DNA of 64,000 nucleotides from assembly GCF_004353915.1 (NCBI RefSeq), contig NZ_SMRP01000002.1, forward strand, positions 84,564-148,563. Direction: 5' to 3'. Both the position numbers and the translations under genes were made by a program. This document shows, piece by piece, positions 26,553 to 34,906 of this stretch; the stretch's first letter is position 1; every line of letters begins with the position of its first letter. This DNA is from Paraburkholderia silviterrae (GTDB taxonomy: Bacteria > Pseudomonadota > Gammaproteobacteria > Burkholderiales > Burkholderiaceae). The notes under the pieces are model-generated. The model saw only the letters and a program-made list of their open reading frames with translations, was not told where the DNA came from and ran no database searches.

Positions 26553-28115
26553 TCAGCTTTCCTCAGGCGCCTTGCGCGGACGGCGTGCACGCGCCGTTGT
26601 CTTCTTCGGCGCTTTTGCTTTCTTCCTGGCGGGTTCGCGGTCCGCGTCGGCTTCAGGCGCGGGCGGCTCCGTCACCTCGCGCGGCTCCGCATGGGCCTCC
26701 TGCGCCGCCGGCGGGGCGGCCTTCTTGCGTGCGGCGCTCTTGCGCGATGCGGTCTTGCGTGCGCGTCGCGGTGCTGCGGGCGCTTCGGGGGCATCAGGCG
26801 CTTGATGCGCTTGATGCTCTTGATGCGCCTCGGCCGGCGCCCCGCCGGCCGTGCTTTCGTGCGCGCCGTGCGGCGGCTGTCCGAACAGCGGCATGTCGGC
26901 GGCGTGCCGCGCTTCGTCGTGCTCGTGGGCGTGCCCATGCGCGTGTTCACGTGCGCGCTCGCGTGCACGCGCGCCACGCGATTGCGTCTTGGCGGTCTCG
27001 GTGAAGAGGTCGCCGTTCGACATCGCCGCGCTGGCTTCGGACTCGCGCGTTTGTTCGAATTCGAACGACACGTGCGCCTCGGCCGTTTCCTGCGCCTCGC
27101 GTACTTCGCGCAGGTCGCTCGTTTCGCGTTCCTGCTCGTGCCCATTCTCGCCCGCCGCAGCCGCACCGCGGCCACCGCGCCGGCCCTTGCGTCGCGAGCG
27201 CGATTCGTCCGCGCGCGGTGCCGGGGCTTCTTCCACCGGGCTCGTCGCGGCGCTCGCCGGCTGGCTTGTGCGCGTCACATAGGTGCCCGACTTCTCGTCG
27301 CGGCCCACTTCGAGCAGGCCGCGCGCCTGCGCCTCGTCGAGCAGGTTGCCGAACGCGCGGAAGCCGTAGCGCGCCTCGTTGAAGTCGGGGCGGCGCCGCT
27401 TGATCGCGCTCTTGAGCACCGAGGCCCAGATCTTGCCGCTGTCGCCGCGTTCGTAGCCGAGCGCGTCGAGCGTCTCGACCACTAGCGTGATCGCCTTGGA
27501 CTTGCGTTCCTCGCCGCGCTCCTCGGCGCTCTCGGCGGCGCTTTCGGCAGTATTGCGCCTGTCGTCGCCAGGCTGGCGCTTCGCGTTCGCACCGCTTTCG
27601 CCGCGGGCCTTGGCGCGCTCTTTTTGCTCGCGCGCGAGCTCGCGCACCAGGTCGTCGTAGAAGATGAACTCGTCGCAGTTCGCGACGAGCAGGTCCGAGG
27701 TCGAATGCTTCACGCCCACGCCTATCACCTTCTTGGCGTTTTCGCGCAGCTTGGAGACGAGCGGCGAGAAGTCGGAGTCGCCGCTCACGATCACGAAGGT
27801 GTCCACGTGCGACTTCGTATAGCAGAGATCGAGCGCGTCCACGACGAGGCGGATATCGGCGGAATTCTTGCCCGACTGGCGCACGTGTGGAATCTCGATG
27901 AGCTCGAAGCTCGCTTCGTGCATCGACGCCTTGAAGCCCTTGTAGCGGTCCCAGTCGCAATAGGCCTTCTTCACGACAATGCTGCCCTTGAGCAAGAGCC
28001 GCTCGAGCACGGGCTTGATATCGAAGCGGTCGATCTTCGCGTCGCGCACACCGAGCGCGACGTTCTCGAAGTCGCAAAACACCGCCATGCTGACGTTTTC
28101 CTGGGGGGAGGCCAT
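26553..28115 (-). CDS. NYN-domain nuclease-like protein with LOTUS domain and basic tail
   Basis: 520 residues from the ATG of MASPQENVSM (an ATG 18 bases upstream is also possible). Residues 10-165 form a NYN/PIN-like domain: FCDFENVALG, SADIRLVVDALDL and SGDSDFSPLV supply the conserved acidic metal-binding residues. Residues about 205-285 resemble an OST-HTH/LOTUS RNA-binding domain (LGYERGDSGKIWASVLKSAIKRRRPDFNE). The last 230 residues are disordered, with His-rich and Lys/Arg/Ala-rich blocks like histone H1 tails. Likely an RNA-directed protein. Single gene. Confidence 0.85.
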   Translation of the reverse strand: MASPQENVSMAVFCDFENVALGVRDAKIDRFDIKPVLERLLLKGSIVVKKAYCDWDRYKGFKASMHEASFELIEIPHVRQSGKNSADIRLVVDALDLCYTKSHVDTFVIVSGDSDFSPLVSKLRENAKKVIGVGVKHSTSDLLVANCDEFIFYDDLVRELAREQKERAKARGESGANAKRQPGDDRRNTAESAAESAEERGEERKSKAITLVVETLDALGYERGDSGKIWASVLKSAIKRRRPDFNEARYGFRAFGNLLDEAQARGLLEVGRDEKSGTYVTRTSQPASAATSPVEEAPAPRADESRSRRKGRRGGRGAAAAGENGHEQERETSDLREVREAQETAEAHVSFEFEQTRESEASAAMSNGDLFTETAKTQSRGARARERAREHAHGHAHEHDEARHAADMPLFGQPPHGAHESTAGGAPAEAHQEHQAHQAPDAPEAPAAPRRARKTASRKSAARKKAAPPAAQEAHAEPREVTEPPAPEADADREPARKKAKAPKKTTARARRPRKAPEES

Positions 28116-28436
28116 GTGATTCGTTCGTTCCATCTACAGTTCGAACGCACATGATAGCCCCTTGGCGTGACACCGGCTGAAAACACAGGCAGCCGCCATG
28201 CATGCACACATAACGGCGCCCACATGCCGTGCATCTCTGGAGGGCGCTGGTCAGGCCATGCGGTTGTGTGCACGGGCATAGTTCATTTGGACGATGCACG
28301 CGTTTTAGTGCGAGATCAGCATCTTTTTTCACGCGTTCGTCACACGGGCTGCCTAACCTTCGCGGCTCCAAACGGCGTGCATGCAGCGCGTACTCACAAA
28401 GAATCCCACAACAACTCCACAAAACAGAGGACATCC
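28116..28436. other. divergent intergenic region upstream of the phosphoesterase
   Basis: No gene seen in about 320 bases. ATGCAC (28201-28206) and GTGCAT (28228-28233) form a loose dyad, and the stretch is otherwise mixed. I looked for a PhoB box because of the downstream phosphoesterase and found no acceptable match. Confidence 0.35.
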
Positions 28437-29723
28437 ATGGCTATACGTTTCCGGGGCAAGCTCTGGGCGCTTTACGCGTCCGTCTTCGCTGCGCTTTTCG
28501 CCGCGCTCTTCGTGAGCGCCTGCGGCTCTTCTTCAACGCCTGCCGCAACCGGCCAGCAGCAAATCCGCCACGTCTTCGTCATCACGCTCGAAAACGAGAA
28601 CTACGCAAGCACCTTCGGCTCCAGCTCGAAGGCGCCCTATCTGGCCCAGACCCTGGCTTCGCAGGGGGCGCTCGTGCAGAACTACTACGGCACGGGCCAC
28701 GTGAGCCTCGACAACTACATCGCGATGGTCAGCGGCCAGGCGCCCACCCCGCAAACCGATAACGACTGCACGGATTATGAGGACTACAACCTGACCGGGA
28801 TGACCTCCGATGGGCAGGCGATCGGCACGGGCTGCGTGTTCCCGGCGAGCATCAAGACGCTGCCCGACCAGTTGAAGGCGGCGGGCTACACGTGGAAGGG
28901 CTACGCGGAGGACATGGGCAACGACCCGGCGCGCGAAGCCGCCACCTGCGGCCACCCGGCCCTGAACACCGCGGACCAGACGCAGCGAGCGGAAGCGCCG
29001 AGCGCGGCGGTGCCGCAGGGCGACCAGTACGCGACGCGCCACAATCCGTTCATGTACTTCCACTCGATCATCGACTCGCCCGACTGCGGGACGAACGTCG
29101 TGAACCTGAACCAGCTGCAGAATGACCTGCAATTGACCGTAACCACGGCCAACTTCAACTTCATCACGCCGAACCTGTGCAACGACGGCCACGACTCGCC
29201 GTGCGTGAACGGCCAGCCGGGCGGCCTCACGAGCGCCAACGCGTTCCTGGAAAAGTGGGTGCCCATTATTACGGCCTCGCCCGCGTTCCAACAGGACGGA
29301 CTCCTGATCATCAATTTCGATGAGAGCAGCTACGCGAGCCAGACGCTGAACACGAGCACGAAGCCGGCCACGCTGACGCTGACCTATGCGGGCGGCACCT
29401 GCTGCAGCGAACAGCCGGGGCCGAACCTCGCGGCGTTCCCGCAGTCGCAGGCCTACGGCTCGGTGCCGGCCAGCGCGATTCCGGGTCTGCCGGCGGCGCT
29501 CGGCAACATCGCGCTCGTGATGGCGAAGTCGAACTACGGCGGTGACCAGACGGGCGCCGTGATGATCTCGAAGTTCATCAAGCCGGGCACGGTCTCGACG
29601 GTGCCGTACAACCACTATTCGATGCTCAAAAGCATCGAGGACATCTTCGGCCTCAGTCATCTCGGCTATGCGGGGCAGACGGGGCTCGCGGGCTTCGGCA
29701 ACGACATCTTCACGAACCTGTAA
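28437..29723 (+). CDS. lipoprotein phosphoesterase (acid phosphatase / phospholipase C superfamily)
   Basis: 428 residues; AGAGGA precedes the ATG. A signal peptide with lipobox VSAC-G gives a lipidated Cys29. The domain begins HVFVITLENENY (metal-binding Glu/Asn of the PF04185-type phosphoesterase fold), continues with GHVSLDNYIAMVSGQ, and ends with LIINFDE and YNHYSMLKSIEDIFGL, motifs shared with AcpA and phospholipase C enzymes. It should hydrolyse phosphate esters in the periplasm or at the outer membrane. Followed four bases later by a di-heme peroxidase gene. Confidence 0.87.
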   Translation: MAIRFRGKLWALYASVFAALFAALFVSACGSSSTPAATGQQQIRHVFVITLENENYASTFGSSSKAPYLAQTLASQGALVQNYYGTGHVSLDNYIAMVSGQAPTPQTDNDCTDYEDYNLTGMTSDGQAIGTGCVFPASIKTLPDQLKAAGYTWKGYAEDMGNDPAREAATCGHPALNTADQTQRAEAPSAAVPQGDQYATRHNPFMYFHSIIDSPDCGTNVVNLNQLQNDLQLTVTTANFNFITPNLCNDGHDSPCVNGQPGGLTSANAFLEKWVPIITASPAFQQDGLLIINFDESSYASQTLNTSTKPATLTLTYAGGTCCSEQPGPNLAAFPQSQAYGSVPASAIPGLPAALGNIALVMAKSNYGGDQTGAVMISKFIKPGTVSTVPYNHYSMLKSIEDIFGLSHLGYAGQTGLAGFGNDIFTNL

Positions 29724-29727
29724 GCCT

Positions 29728-31074
29728 ATGACGGCCCCTTTCGTGACCGCGGCCGCGAGCCGGACGGCGCGCAGCGCCGTCAAGGCTGCGCGCTTCGTAC
29801 CGGCCACCGCCGCGGTTGCGGCGGTGGCGGCCATCATGGCCATAGTGGCAGCGAGCGCACCGGGGATCGCGCATGCTCAGGCCTCGCGCATCGCATCCCC
29901 GGCGGTGGCCCCGCAGGCCGTGGCAAAGCCCGTCTATAGCGACACCGCTGCGCTCGGCAAGCTGCTGTTCTACGATCCGTCGCTCTCGGCTTCCGGGCGC
30001 ATGTCGTGCGCGAGTTGCCACAGCCCCGCGCATGCCTACGGGCCGCCGAACGGCCTCGCCGCGCAGCTCGGCGGCGCCGATCTGCGCTCGCAGGGCACGC
30101 GCGCCGTGCCGACGCTGCGCTACGTGCTCGATCGCACGCCCATCTGGACGCATGTGCAGGCGGCCAGCCTCGGCGAGCGCTTCGAGGACGACAACTCGCC
30201 TGCGGGCGGTTTCGGCTGGGACGGGCGCTTCAACCGCCTGCGCGACCAGGCCACGTTTCCGCTCTTCAATCCCGGCGAGATGGCGAACCGCGACGCGGCT
30301 TCGGTTGTCGCGAAGCTCGCGCGCGCACCGTACGCGGCACGCTTCAAGCAGGTCTTCGGCGAGACGGTATTCGACTCGCCGCAAGTGGCGTTGCGCGAGG
30401 CAATGACCGCAATCGAGCGTTACGAGCTCGAAGAGCCCGACTTTCACCCGTACACGAGCAAGTTCGACGACTACCTGGACGGCAAGGCGCAACTCACGGC
30501 GAGCGAGCGGCGCGGCAAGAAGCTCTTCGACGATCCGAACGGCGGCAATTGCGCGTCGTGTCATATCGACCAGCCCGGCGCGAACGGCGCGCATCCGCTC
30601 TTCACCGATTTCCAGTTCGAGGCGCTCGGCGTGCCGCGCAATCCCGAGCTGCGGGTCAATCGCGATCCGGCGTACTACGACGAGGGGCTATGCGGGCCGT
30701 TGCGCCACGATCTCGCCAGGGACCAGACGATGTGCGGTCTCTTCAAGACGCCCACGCTGCGCAACGTGGCGACGCGCCAGGTGTTCTTTCACAACGGACG
30801 CTTCCATACGCTGCGCGACGCGCTGCGCTTCTACGTCGAGCGCGACACGAGTCCGCAGAAGTGGTATCCGCGTGACGCCCACGGCCAGGTCGTGAAGTTC
30901 GATGACTTGCCGCCGGCGTTGCGCCGCAACGTCGACACCATCGACGCGCCGCTGACCGGCAAACTGGGTGGCAAGCCGGTCTGGAACGCGCGCGACATCG
31001 ACGATGTGATCGCCTTTCTGAAGACGCTCGACGACGGTTACCGGCCAGGCGCGCAGCCGGCGCACGGGCCGTGA
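29728..31074 (+). CDS. di-heme cytochrome c peroxidase / MauG family protein
   Basis: 448 residues. A long N-terminal hydrophobic stretch ends SAPGIAHA-QAS (about residue 50), a Sec signal for periplasmic export. Two heme c sites: CASCH at 94-98 and CASCH at 275-279, the two-domain plan of bacterial cytochrome c peroxidase and MauG. Conserved FDGR-like segment GWDGRFNRL and a late CGLFKTPTLRNV with HNGRF follow. Likely reduces peroxide or oxidises a partner in the periplasm. Starts 4 bases after the phosphoesterase, so the two are almost certainly co-transcribed. Confidence 0.88.
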   Translation: MTAPFVTAAASRTARSAVKAARFVPATAAVAAVAAIMAIVAASAPGIAHAQASRIASPAVAPQAVAKPVYSDTAALGKLLFYDPSLSASGRMSCASCHSPAHAYGPPNGLAAQLGGADLRSQGTRAVPTLRYVLDRTPIWTHVQAASLGERFEDDNSPAGGFGWDGRFNRLRDQATFPLFNPGEMANRDAASVVAKLARAPYAARFKQVFGETVFDSPQVALREAMTAIERYELEEPDFHPYTSKFDDYLDGKAQLTASERRGKKLFDDPNGGNCASCHIDQPGANGAHPLFTDFQFEALGVPRNPELRVNRDPAYYDEGLCGPLRHDLARDQTMCGLFKTPTLRNVATRQVFFHNGRFHTLRDALRFYVERDTSPQKWYPRDAHGQVVKFDDLPPALRRNVDTIDAPLTGKLGGKPVWNARDIDDVIAFLKTLDDGYRPGAQPAHGP

Positions 31075-31084
31075 TCCCTATGCT

Positions 31085-32074
31085 TCACGCCGCCCGCGTG
31101 GCCGGCGGCGCGTAGCCGAGCAGGGCGCTCGCGGCAGCCGCTTCGCGGCGCAGCGCGTCGGCCACGGGGCCCTCGGGCGACGCGTCGAAGCCGCCGGTCG
31201 CGCCGAGCGCCGTGAGCACGGCGCAGAGCCTGCCCGTGTGATCGAAGAGCGGCGCGGACACGGCGCTGATGCCCTTGAGGTTCGTGTCCTTCACGCTCGC
31301 GCAACGGTGTGCTTCGACTTCGGCCTGCACCGCGCGACGCAAGCTGTTGACCGGGGCGCCGGCGTGGCTTAGCGTTTCGTTGTCCGTACCGTCGCGCGCT
31401 TCATCCGCTTCGAGCAGCGCGCGCAACGCCGGGGCCGCATGCCTGAATTCTTCCTGCGCCAGCGCGAGCACGCGCGAGTCGTCGAGCAGCCCGAGAAAGA
31501 CGCGGCCCGTGGACGACCACAGCAGCGACATCACCGACCCCACGCGCACGTTCACCGTGACCGGCAGGCCCGGCTCCTCGAAGCGCACGATCGTGGGTCC
31601 CATATTGCCCATCACCGCGACGAACGAGGTCACCTCCAGCGCCTCGCGCAGCCGCACGAGCGCGGGCTCGGCCGCGCGCACGGGATCGGCCTGGCGCATG
31701 GCGGCCACGCCGATCATCATGGCTTCCGCGCCGAGCAGATACTGCTGCGTCGCGCTGTCCTGCACGACGAGCCCTTCCTCGATGAGACTCACCAGATAGC
31801 GGTGCACTTTGGCGGGACTCTCGCTCACGTAGCCCGCGAGATTCGAGAGGCTCGCGCGGCCGCCCAGGCGCGCGAGGCCCTTGAGCACGGCCATGCCGGT
31901 TTGCGCGGACTGCACGCGCTGGCGGCGCTCGCGCGGCGCGGCGCCGGAGGGCGCGGCACTGCCGGCCGGGATCGGCGGGGTGGGCACGCCAGCGCCTGGG
32001 CGGGATGGCTTCTTGGTCGCCACGCGATGCGTGGCGGCTTGCGCGGGTGTCGTGGATGCGGCTTTTTTAATCAT
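31085..32074 (-). CDS. IclR family transcriptional regulator
   Basis: 329 residues. A 55-residue disordered N-terminus (Ala/Pro/Arg) precedes the winged helix (about 55-115, RASLSNLAGYVSESPAKVHRYL) and the IclR effector domain (130-320, with the FDHTGRLCAVLTALG signature). It is divergent from the P450 gene across 134 bases that contain a repeated GTTACGCAA motif, so it is the likely regulator of that operon. Confidence 0.88.
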   Translation of the reverse strand: MIKKAASTTPAQAATHRVATKKPSRPGAGVPTPPIPAGSAAPSGAAPRERRQRVQSAQTGMAVLKGLARLGGRASLSNLAGYVSESPAKVHRYLVSLIEEGLVVQDSATQQYLLGAEAMMIGVAAMRQADPVRAAEPALVRLREALEVTSFVAVMGNMGPTIVRFEEPGLPVTVNVRVGSVMSLLWSSTGRVFLGLLDDSRVLALAQEEFRHAAPALRALLEADEARDGTDNETLSHAGAPVNSLRRAVQAEVEAHRCASVKDTNLKGISAVSAPLFDHTGRLCAVLTALGATGGFDASPEGPVADALRREAAAASALLGYAPPATRAA

Positions 32075-32140
32075 TCAGCGATCCTGGTGACGCCGCCCCG
32101 CCATGCGCGTGACGGCATGCGTGGAGGTTAACCCCTATCT

Positions 32141-32173
32141 TTGCGTTACGCAATGCGTACTAGAGTTACGCAA
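32141..32173 (+). promoter_or_regulatory. candidate IclR operator upstream of the P450
   Basis: TTGCGT-T-ACGCAA (32141-32153) is a perfect 13-bp dyad. Its right half GTTACGCAA (32145-32153) recurs exactly at 32165-32173, a 20-bp interval placing both on the same helix face. It lies 36-68 bases before the P450 start and between divergent genes, the normal place for an IclR-family site. Confidence 0.6.
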
Positions 32174-32208
32174 AACGGCATCGGCGCAAAGTTGCAGGAG
32201 GCAGCACC

Positions 32209-34638
32209 ATGAGCGAGACACCCGGCGATACCGCTGCGCAGCCCTCGGACTCCCGGCCCGAAGGCGCGGCGGCAGGGCGTTGCCCCTTTCCCCACGGCGC
32301 GCACGCGGCTCCTGACGCCGCCGCGCGCTGCCCGGTGAGCGCGAACGCGGCGGCCTTCGACCCGTTCAGCGACGGCTACCAGCAGGACCCGCCCGAGTAC
32401 GTGCGCTGGGCGCGCGAGCAGGAGCCCGTGTTCTACAGCCCGCAGCTCGGCTACTGGGTGGTCACGCGCTACGACGACATCAAGGCGATCTTCCGCGACA
32501 ACCTCACGTTCTCGCCCTCCATCGCGCTCGAAAAGATCACGCCTACCGGGCCCGAGGCCAACGCGGTGCTCGAGTCGTACGGCTACGCCATGAACCGCAC
32601 GCTGGTGAACGAAGACGAGCCCGCGCACATGCCGCGCCGCCGTGTGCTGATGGAGCCGTTCACGCCCGAGCATCTCAAGCGCCACGAGCCCATGGTGCGG
32701 CGCCTCACGCGCGAATACGTCGACCGTTTCATCGACTCGGGCCGCGCCGATCTCGTCGACCAGATCCTCTGGGAGGTGCCGCTCACGGTGGCGCTGCATT
32801 TTCTCGGCGTGCCCGAGGAAGACATGGACATGCTGCGCCGCTACTCGATCGCGCACACGGTCAACACGTGGGGCCGCCCGCGCCCCGAAGAGCAGGTGGC
32901 GGTCGCGCACGCGGTGGGCAACTTCTGGCAGTTCGCGGGCAAGGTACTCGAGAAGATGCGCCAGAATCCCGAGGGCCCCGGCTGGATGCAGTACGGCATC
33001 CGCAAGCAGCTGGCGCATCCCGAAGTCGTCACAGACTCCTATCTGCATTCGATGATGATGGCGGGTATCGTGGCCGCGCACGAGACTACGGCGAATGCCA
33101 CGGCCAACGCGATGAAGCTGCTGCTGCAGCATCCGCGCGCGTGGCGCGAGCTCTGCGAAGACCCGAGCCTGATACCGAACGCAGTGGAGGAGTGCCTGCG
33201 CCACAACGGCTCGATCGCGGCGTGGCGGCGCCTTGCGACGAAGGACGTGCAGATCGGCGGCATCGACATTGCGGCGGGCTCGAAGCTCCTGATCGTGACG
33301 TCGTCGGCGAATCACGACGAGCAGCATTTTGCCGACGCCGACCTGTTCGATATCCGGCGCGAGAACGCGAGCGACCACGTCACGTTCGGCTATGGCGCAC
33401 ACCAGTGCATGGGCAAGAACCTCGCGCGCATGGAAATGCAGATCTTCCTCGAGGAATTCACGCGCCGCCTGCCGCATATGCGTCTGGCCGATCAGCCATT
33501 CACCTACGTGCCTAATACATCATTTCGGGGTCCGGAGCATCTATGGGTGGAATGGGACCCCGCGCGAAACCCCGAGCGCACGAATCGTGCGTTGCTGGGG
33601 GCGCGCTCGCCGGTGCGCATCGGCGAGCCTTCATCGCATGCGCTGAGCCGCCCCGTGGTGGTCGAGCGCGTGGAGACCGTGGCGGAGGGCATCGTGCGGC
33701 TGCGTCTGGTTGCGCCCGAGGGCGCGACGCTGCCGCGCTGGGCGCCAGGCGCGCATATCGACGTGGAATGTGGCGCCGGGTTCGGCACTGGCACCGACGA
33801 ATGTGGCAAAGGCGGCCACGACGCGCTGTCGCGCCAGTATTCGCTGTGCGGCGACCCCGCCGACACGGGCGCGTTCGAAATCGCCGTGCTGCGCGAAACG
33901 CGCAGCCGCGGCGGTTCCATGTGGATTCACGACAGGCTGCGCGAGGGCATGCGCCTGAGGATCCGCGGGCCGCGCAATCATTTCCGGCTCGACGAGACGC
34001 GCGAGGCGGGGCACCGGGCCATTTTCATCGCGGGCGGCATCGGCATTACGCCAATCAGCGCGATGGCGCGCCGCGCGCGCGAGCTCGGCATCGACTACGC
34101 GTTGCACTACAGCGGCCGCTCGCGTCGGACCATGGCGTTCGTCGAGGAATTGGCGCAGTTGCATGGCGAACGGCTGCGTCTGTACGCCTCCGATGAAGGC
34201 ACGCGCAACGATTTCGGCGCGCTGCGCGTGGACGATCACACACGCGTTTATGCCTGCGGCCCGGCGCGCATGCTCGACGCGCTCGAAGCCGCGAGCGCGG
34301 CGTGGCCCGCAGAGACCTTGCGCATGGAGCACTTCGCCGCGAGCGCCGGCAAGCTCGATCCGGCCAATGAGCACGCCTTCGAGGTCGAGCTCAGGGATTC
34401 GGGCGTCGTGCTCGAGGTGGGCGCGGACCAGACCGTGCTCGACGCCCTGCGCCGCGCAAATATCGACGTGCAGAGCGATTGCGAGGAAGGACTGTGCGGC
34501 TCGTGCGAGGTGCGCGTGCTGGCGGGCGAGATCGATCATCGCGATGTCGTGCTCACGCGCGCCGAGCGCGATGCGCAGACGCGCATGATGACCTGCTGCT
34601 CACGCGCGCGGGGCAAACGGCTGATACTCGAGCTTTAG
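32209..34638 (+). CDS. self-sufficient cytochrome P450 (CYP116B-like P450-reductase-ferredoxin fusion)
   Basis: 809 residues; AGGAGG before the ATG. Residues about 45-450 are a P450 with I-helix motif AGIVAAHETT and heme-ligand loop FGYGAHQCMG (Cys400). Residues about 470-705 are a phthalate-dioxygenase-reductase-like unit (flavin motif RQYSLCG, nucleotide motif GGIGITPI). Residues 720-809 are a plant-type 2Fe-2S domain with Cys758, 763, 766 and 796. The order matches P450RhF/CYP116B enzymes, which hydroxylate or O-dealkylate aromatic and alkyl substrates with electrons from NAD(P)H. It leads a set with acyl-CoA ligase and dehydrogenase. Confidence 0.9.
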   Translation: MSETPGDTAAQPSDSRPEGAAAGRCPFPHGAHAAPDAAARCPVSANAAAFDPFSDGYQQDPPEYVRWAREQEPVFYSPQLGYWVVTRYDDIKAIFRDNLTFSPSIALEKITPTGPEANAVLESYGYAMNRTLVNEDEPAHMPRRRVLMEPFTPEHLKRHEPMVRRLTREYVDRFIDSGRADLVDQILWEVPLTVALHFLGVPEEDMDMLRRYSIAHTVNTWGRPRPEEQVAVAHAVGNFWQFAGKVLEKMRQNPEGPGWMQYGIRKQLAHPEVVTDSYLHSMMMAGIVAAHETTANATANAMKLLLQHPRAWRELCEDPSLIPNAVEECLRHNGSIAAWRRLATKDVQIGGIDIAAGSKLLIVTSSANHDEQHFADADLFDIRRENASDHVTFGYGAHQCMGKNLARMEMQIFLEEFTRRLPHMRLADQPFTYVPNTSFRGPEHLWVEWDPARNPERTNRALLGARSPVRIGEPSSHALSRPVVVERVETVAEGIVRLRLVAPEGATLPRWAPGAHIDVECGAGFGTGTDECGKGGHDALSRQYSLCGDPADTGAFEIAVLRETRSRGGSMWIHDRLREGMRLRIRGPRNHFRLDETREAGHRAIFIAGGIGITPISAMARRARELGIDYALHYSGRSRRTMAFVEELAQLHGERLRLYASDEGTRNDFGALRVDDHTRVYACGPARMLDALEAASAAWPAETLRMEHFAASAGKLDPANEHAFEVELRDSGVVLEVGADQTVLDALRRANIDVQSDCEEGLCGSCEVRVLAGEIDHRDVVLTRAERDAQTRMMTCCSRARGKRLILEL

Positions 34639-34707
34639 GGCGCGAGCGTACCGGGGCGTGAGCGCGAATATTACGTTTTGCCGACGATCTTGCGGCGGCC
34701 GGCGCAA

Positions 34708-34746
34708 GCAGCAAGCGGGAGCAGCAAGCAGGCGCAGCAAGCAGGA
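34708..34746 (+). repeat. 13-bp tandem repeat GCAGCAAGCRGGM x3
   Basis: Three adjacent units at 34708, 34721 and 34734 with two variable positions, in the 268-base gap between the P450 and the ligase. No gene lies in this gap. Confidence 0.75.
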
Positions 34747-34906
34747 TGAACATCGGGGCTATTGCCGACTTTTGGCCAGACGAATGCCGGCTTCTTTGAA
34801 AACGAATTGTTGGCTGCGTGCCGCTCCACCACACTGAGAACTGTCGCGAGGCGGCGCGTGCACACGCGCCGCGAGAGAACCGAGAGAGCAAAGACAGGAG
34901 GCGAAG

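Noticed and set aside
28116..28436. PhoB box before the phosphoesterase
   Set aside because: No pair of CTGTCAT-like repeats at 11-bp spacing was found.
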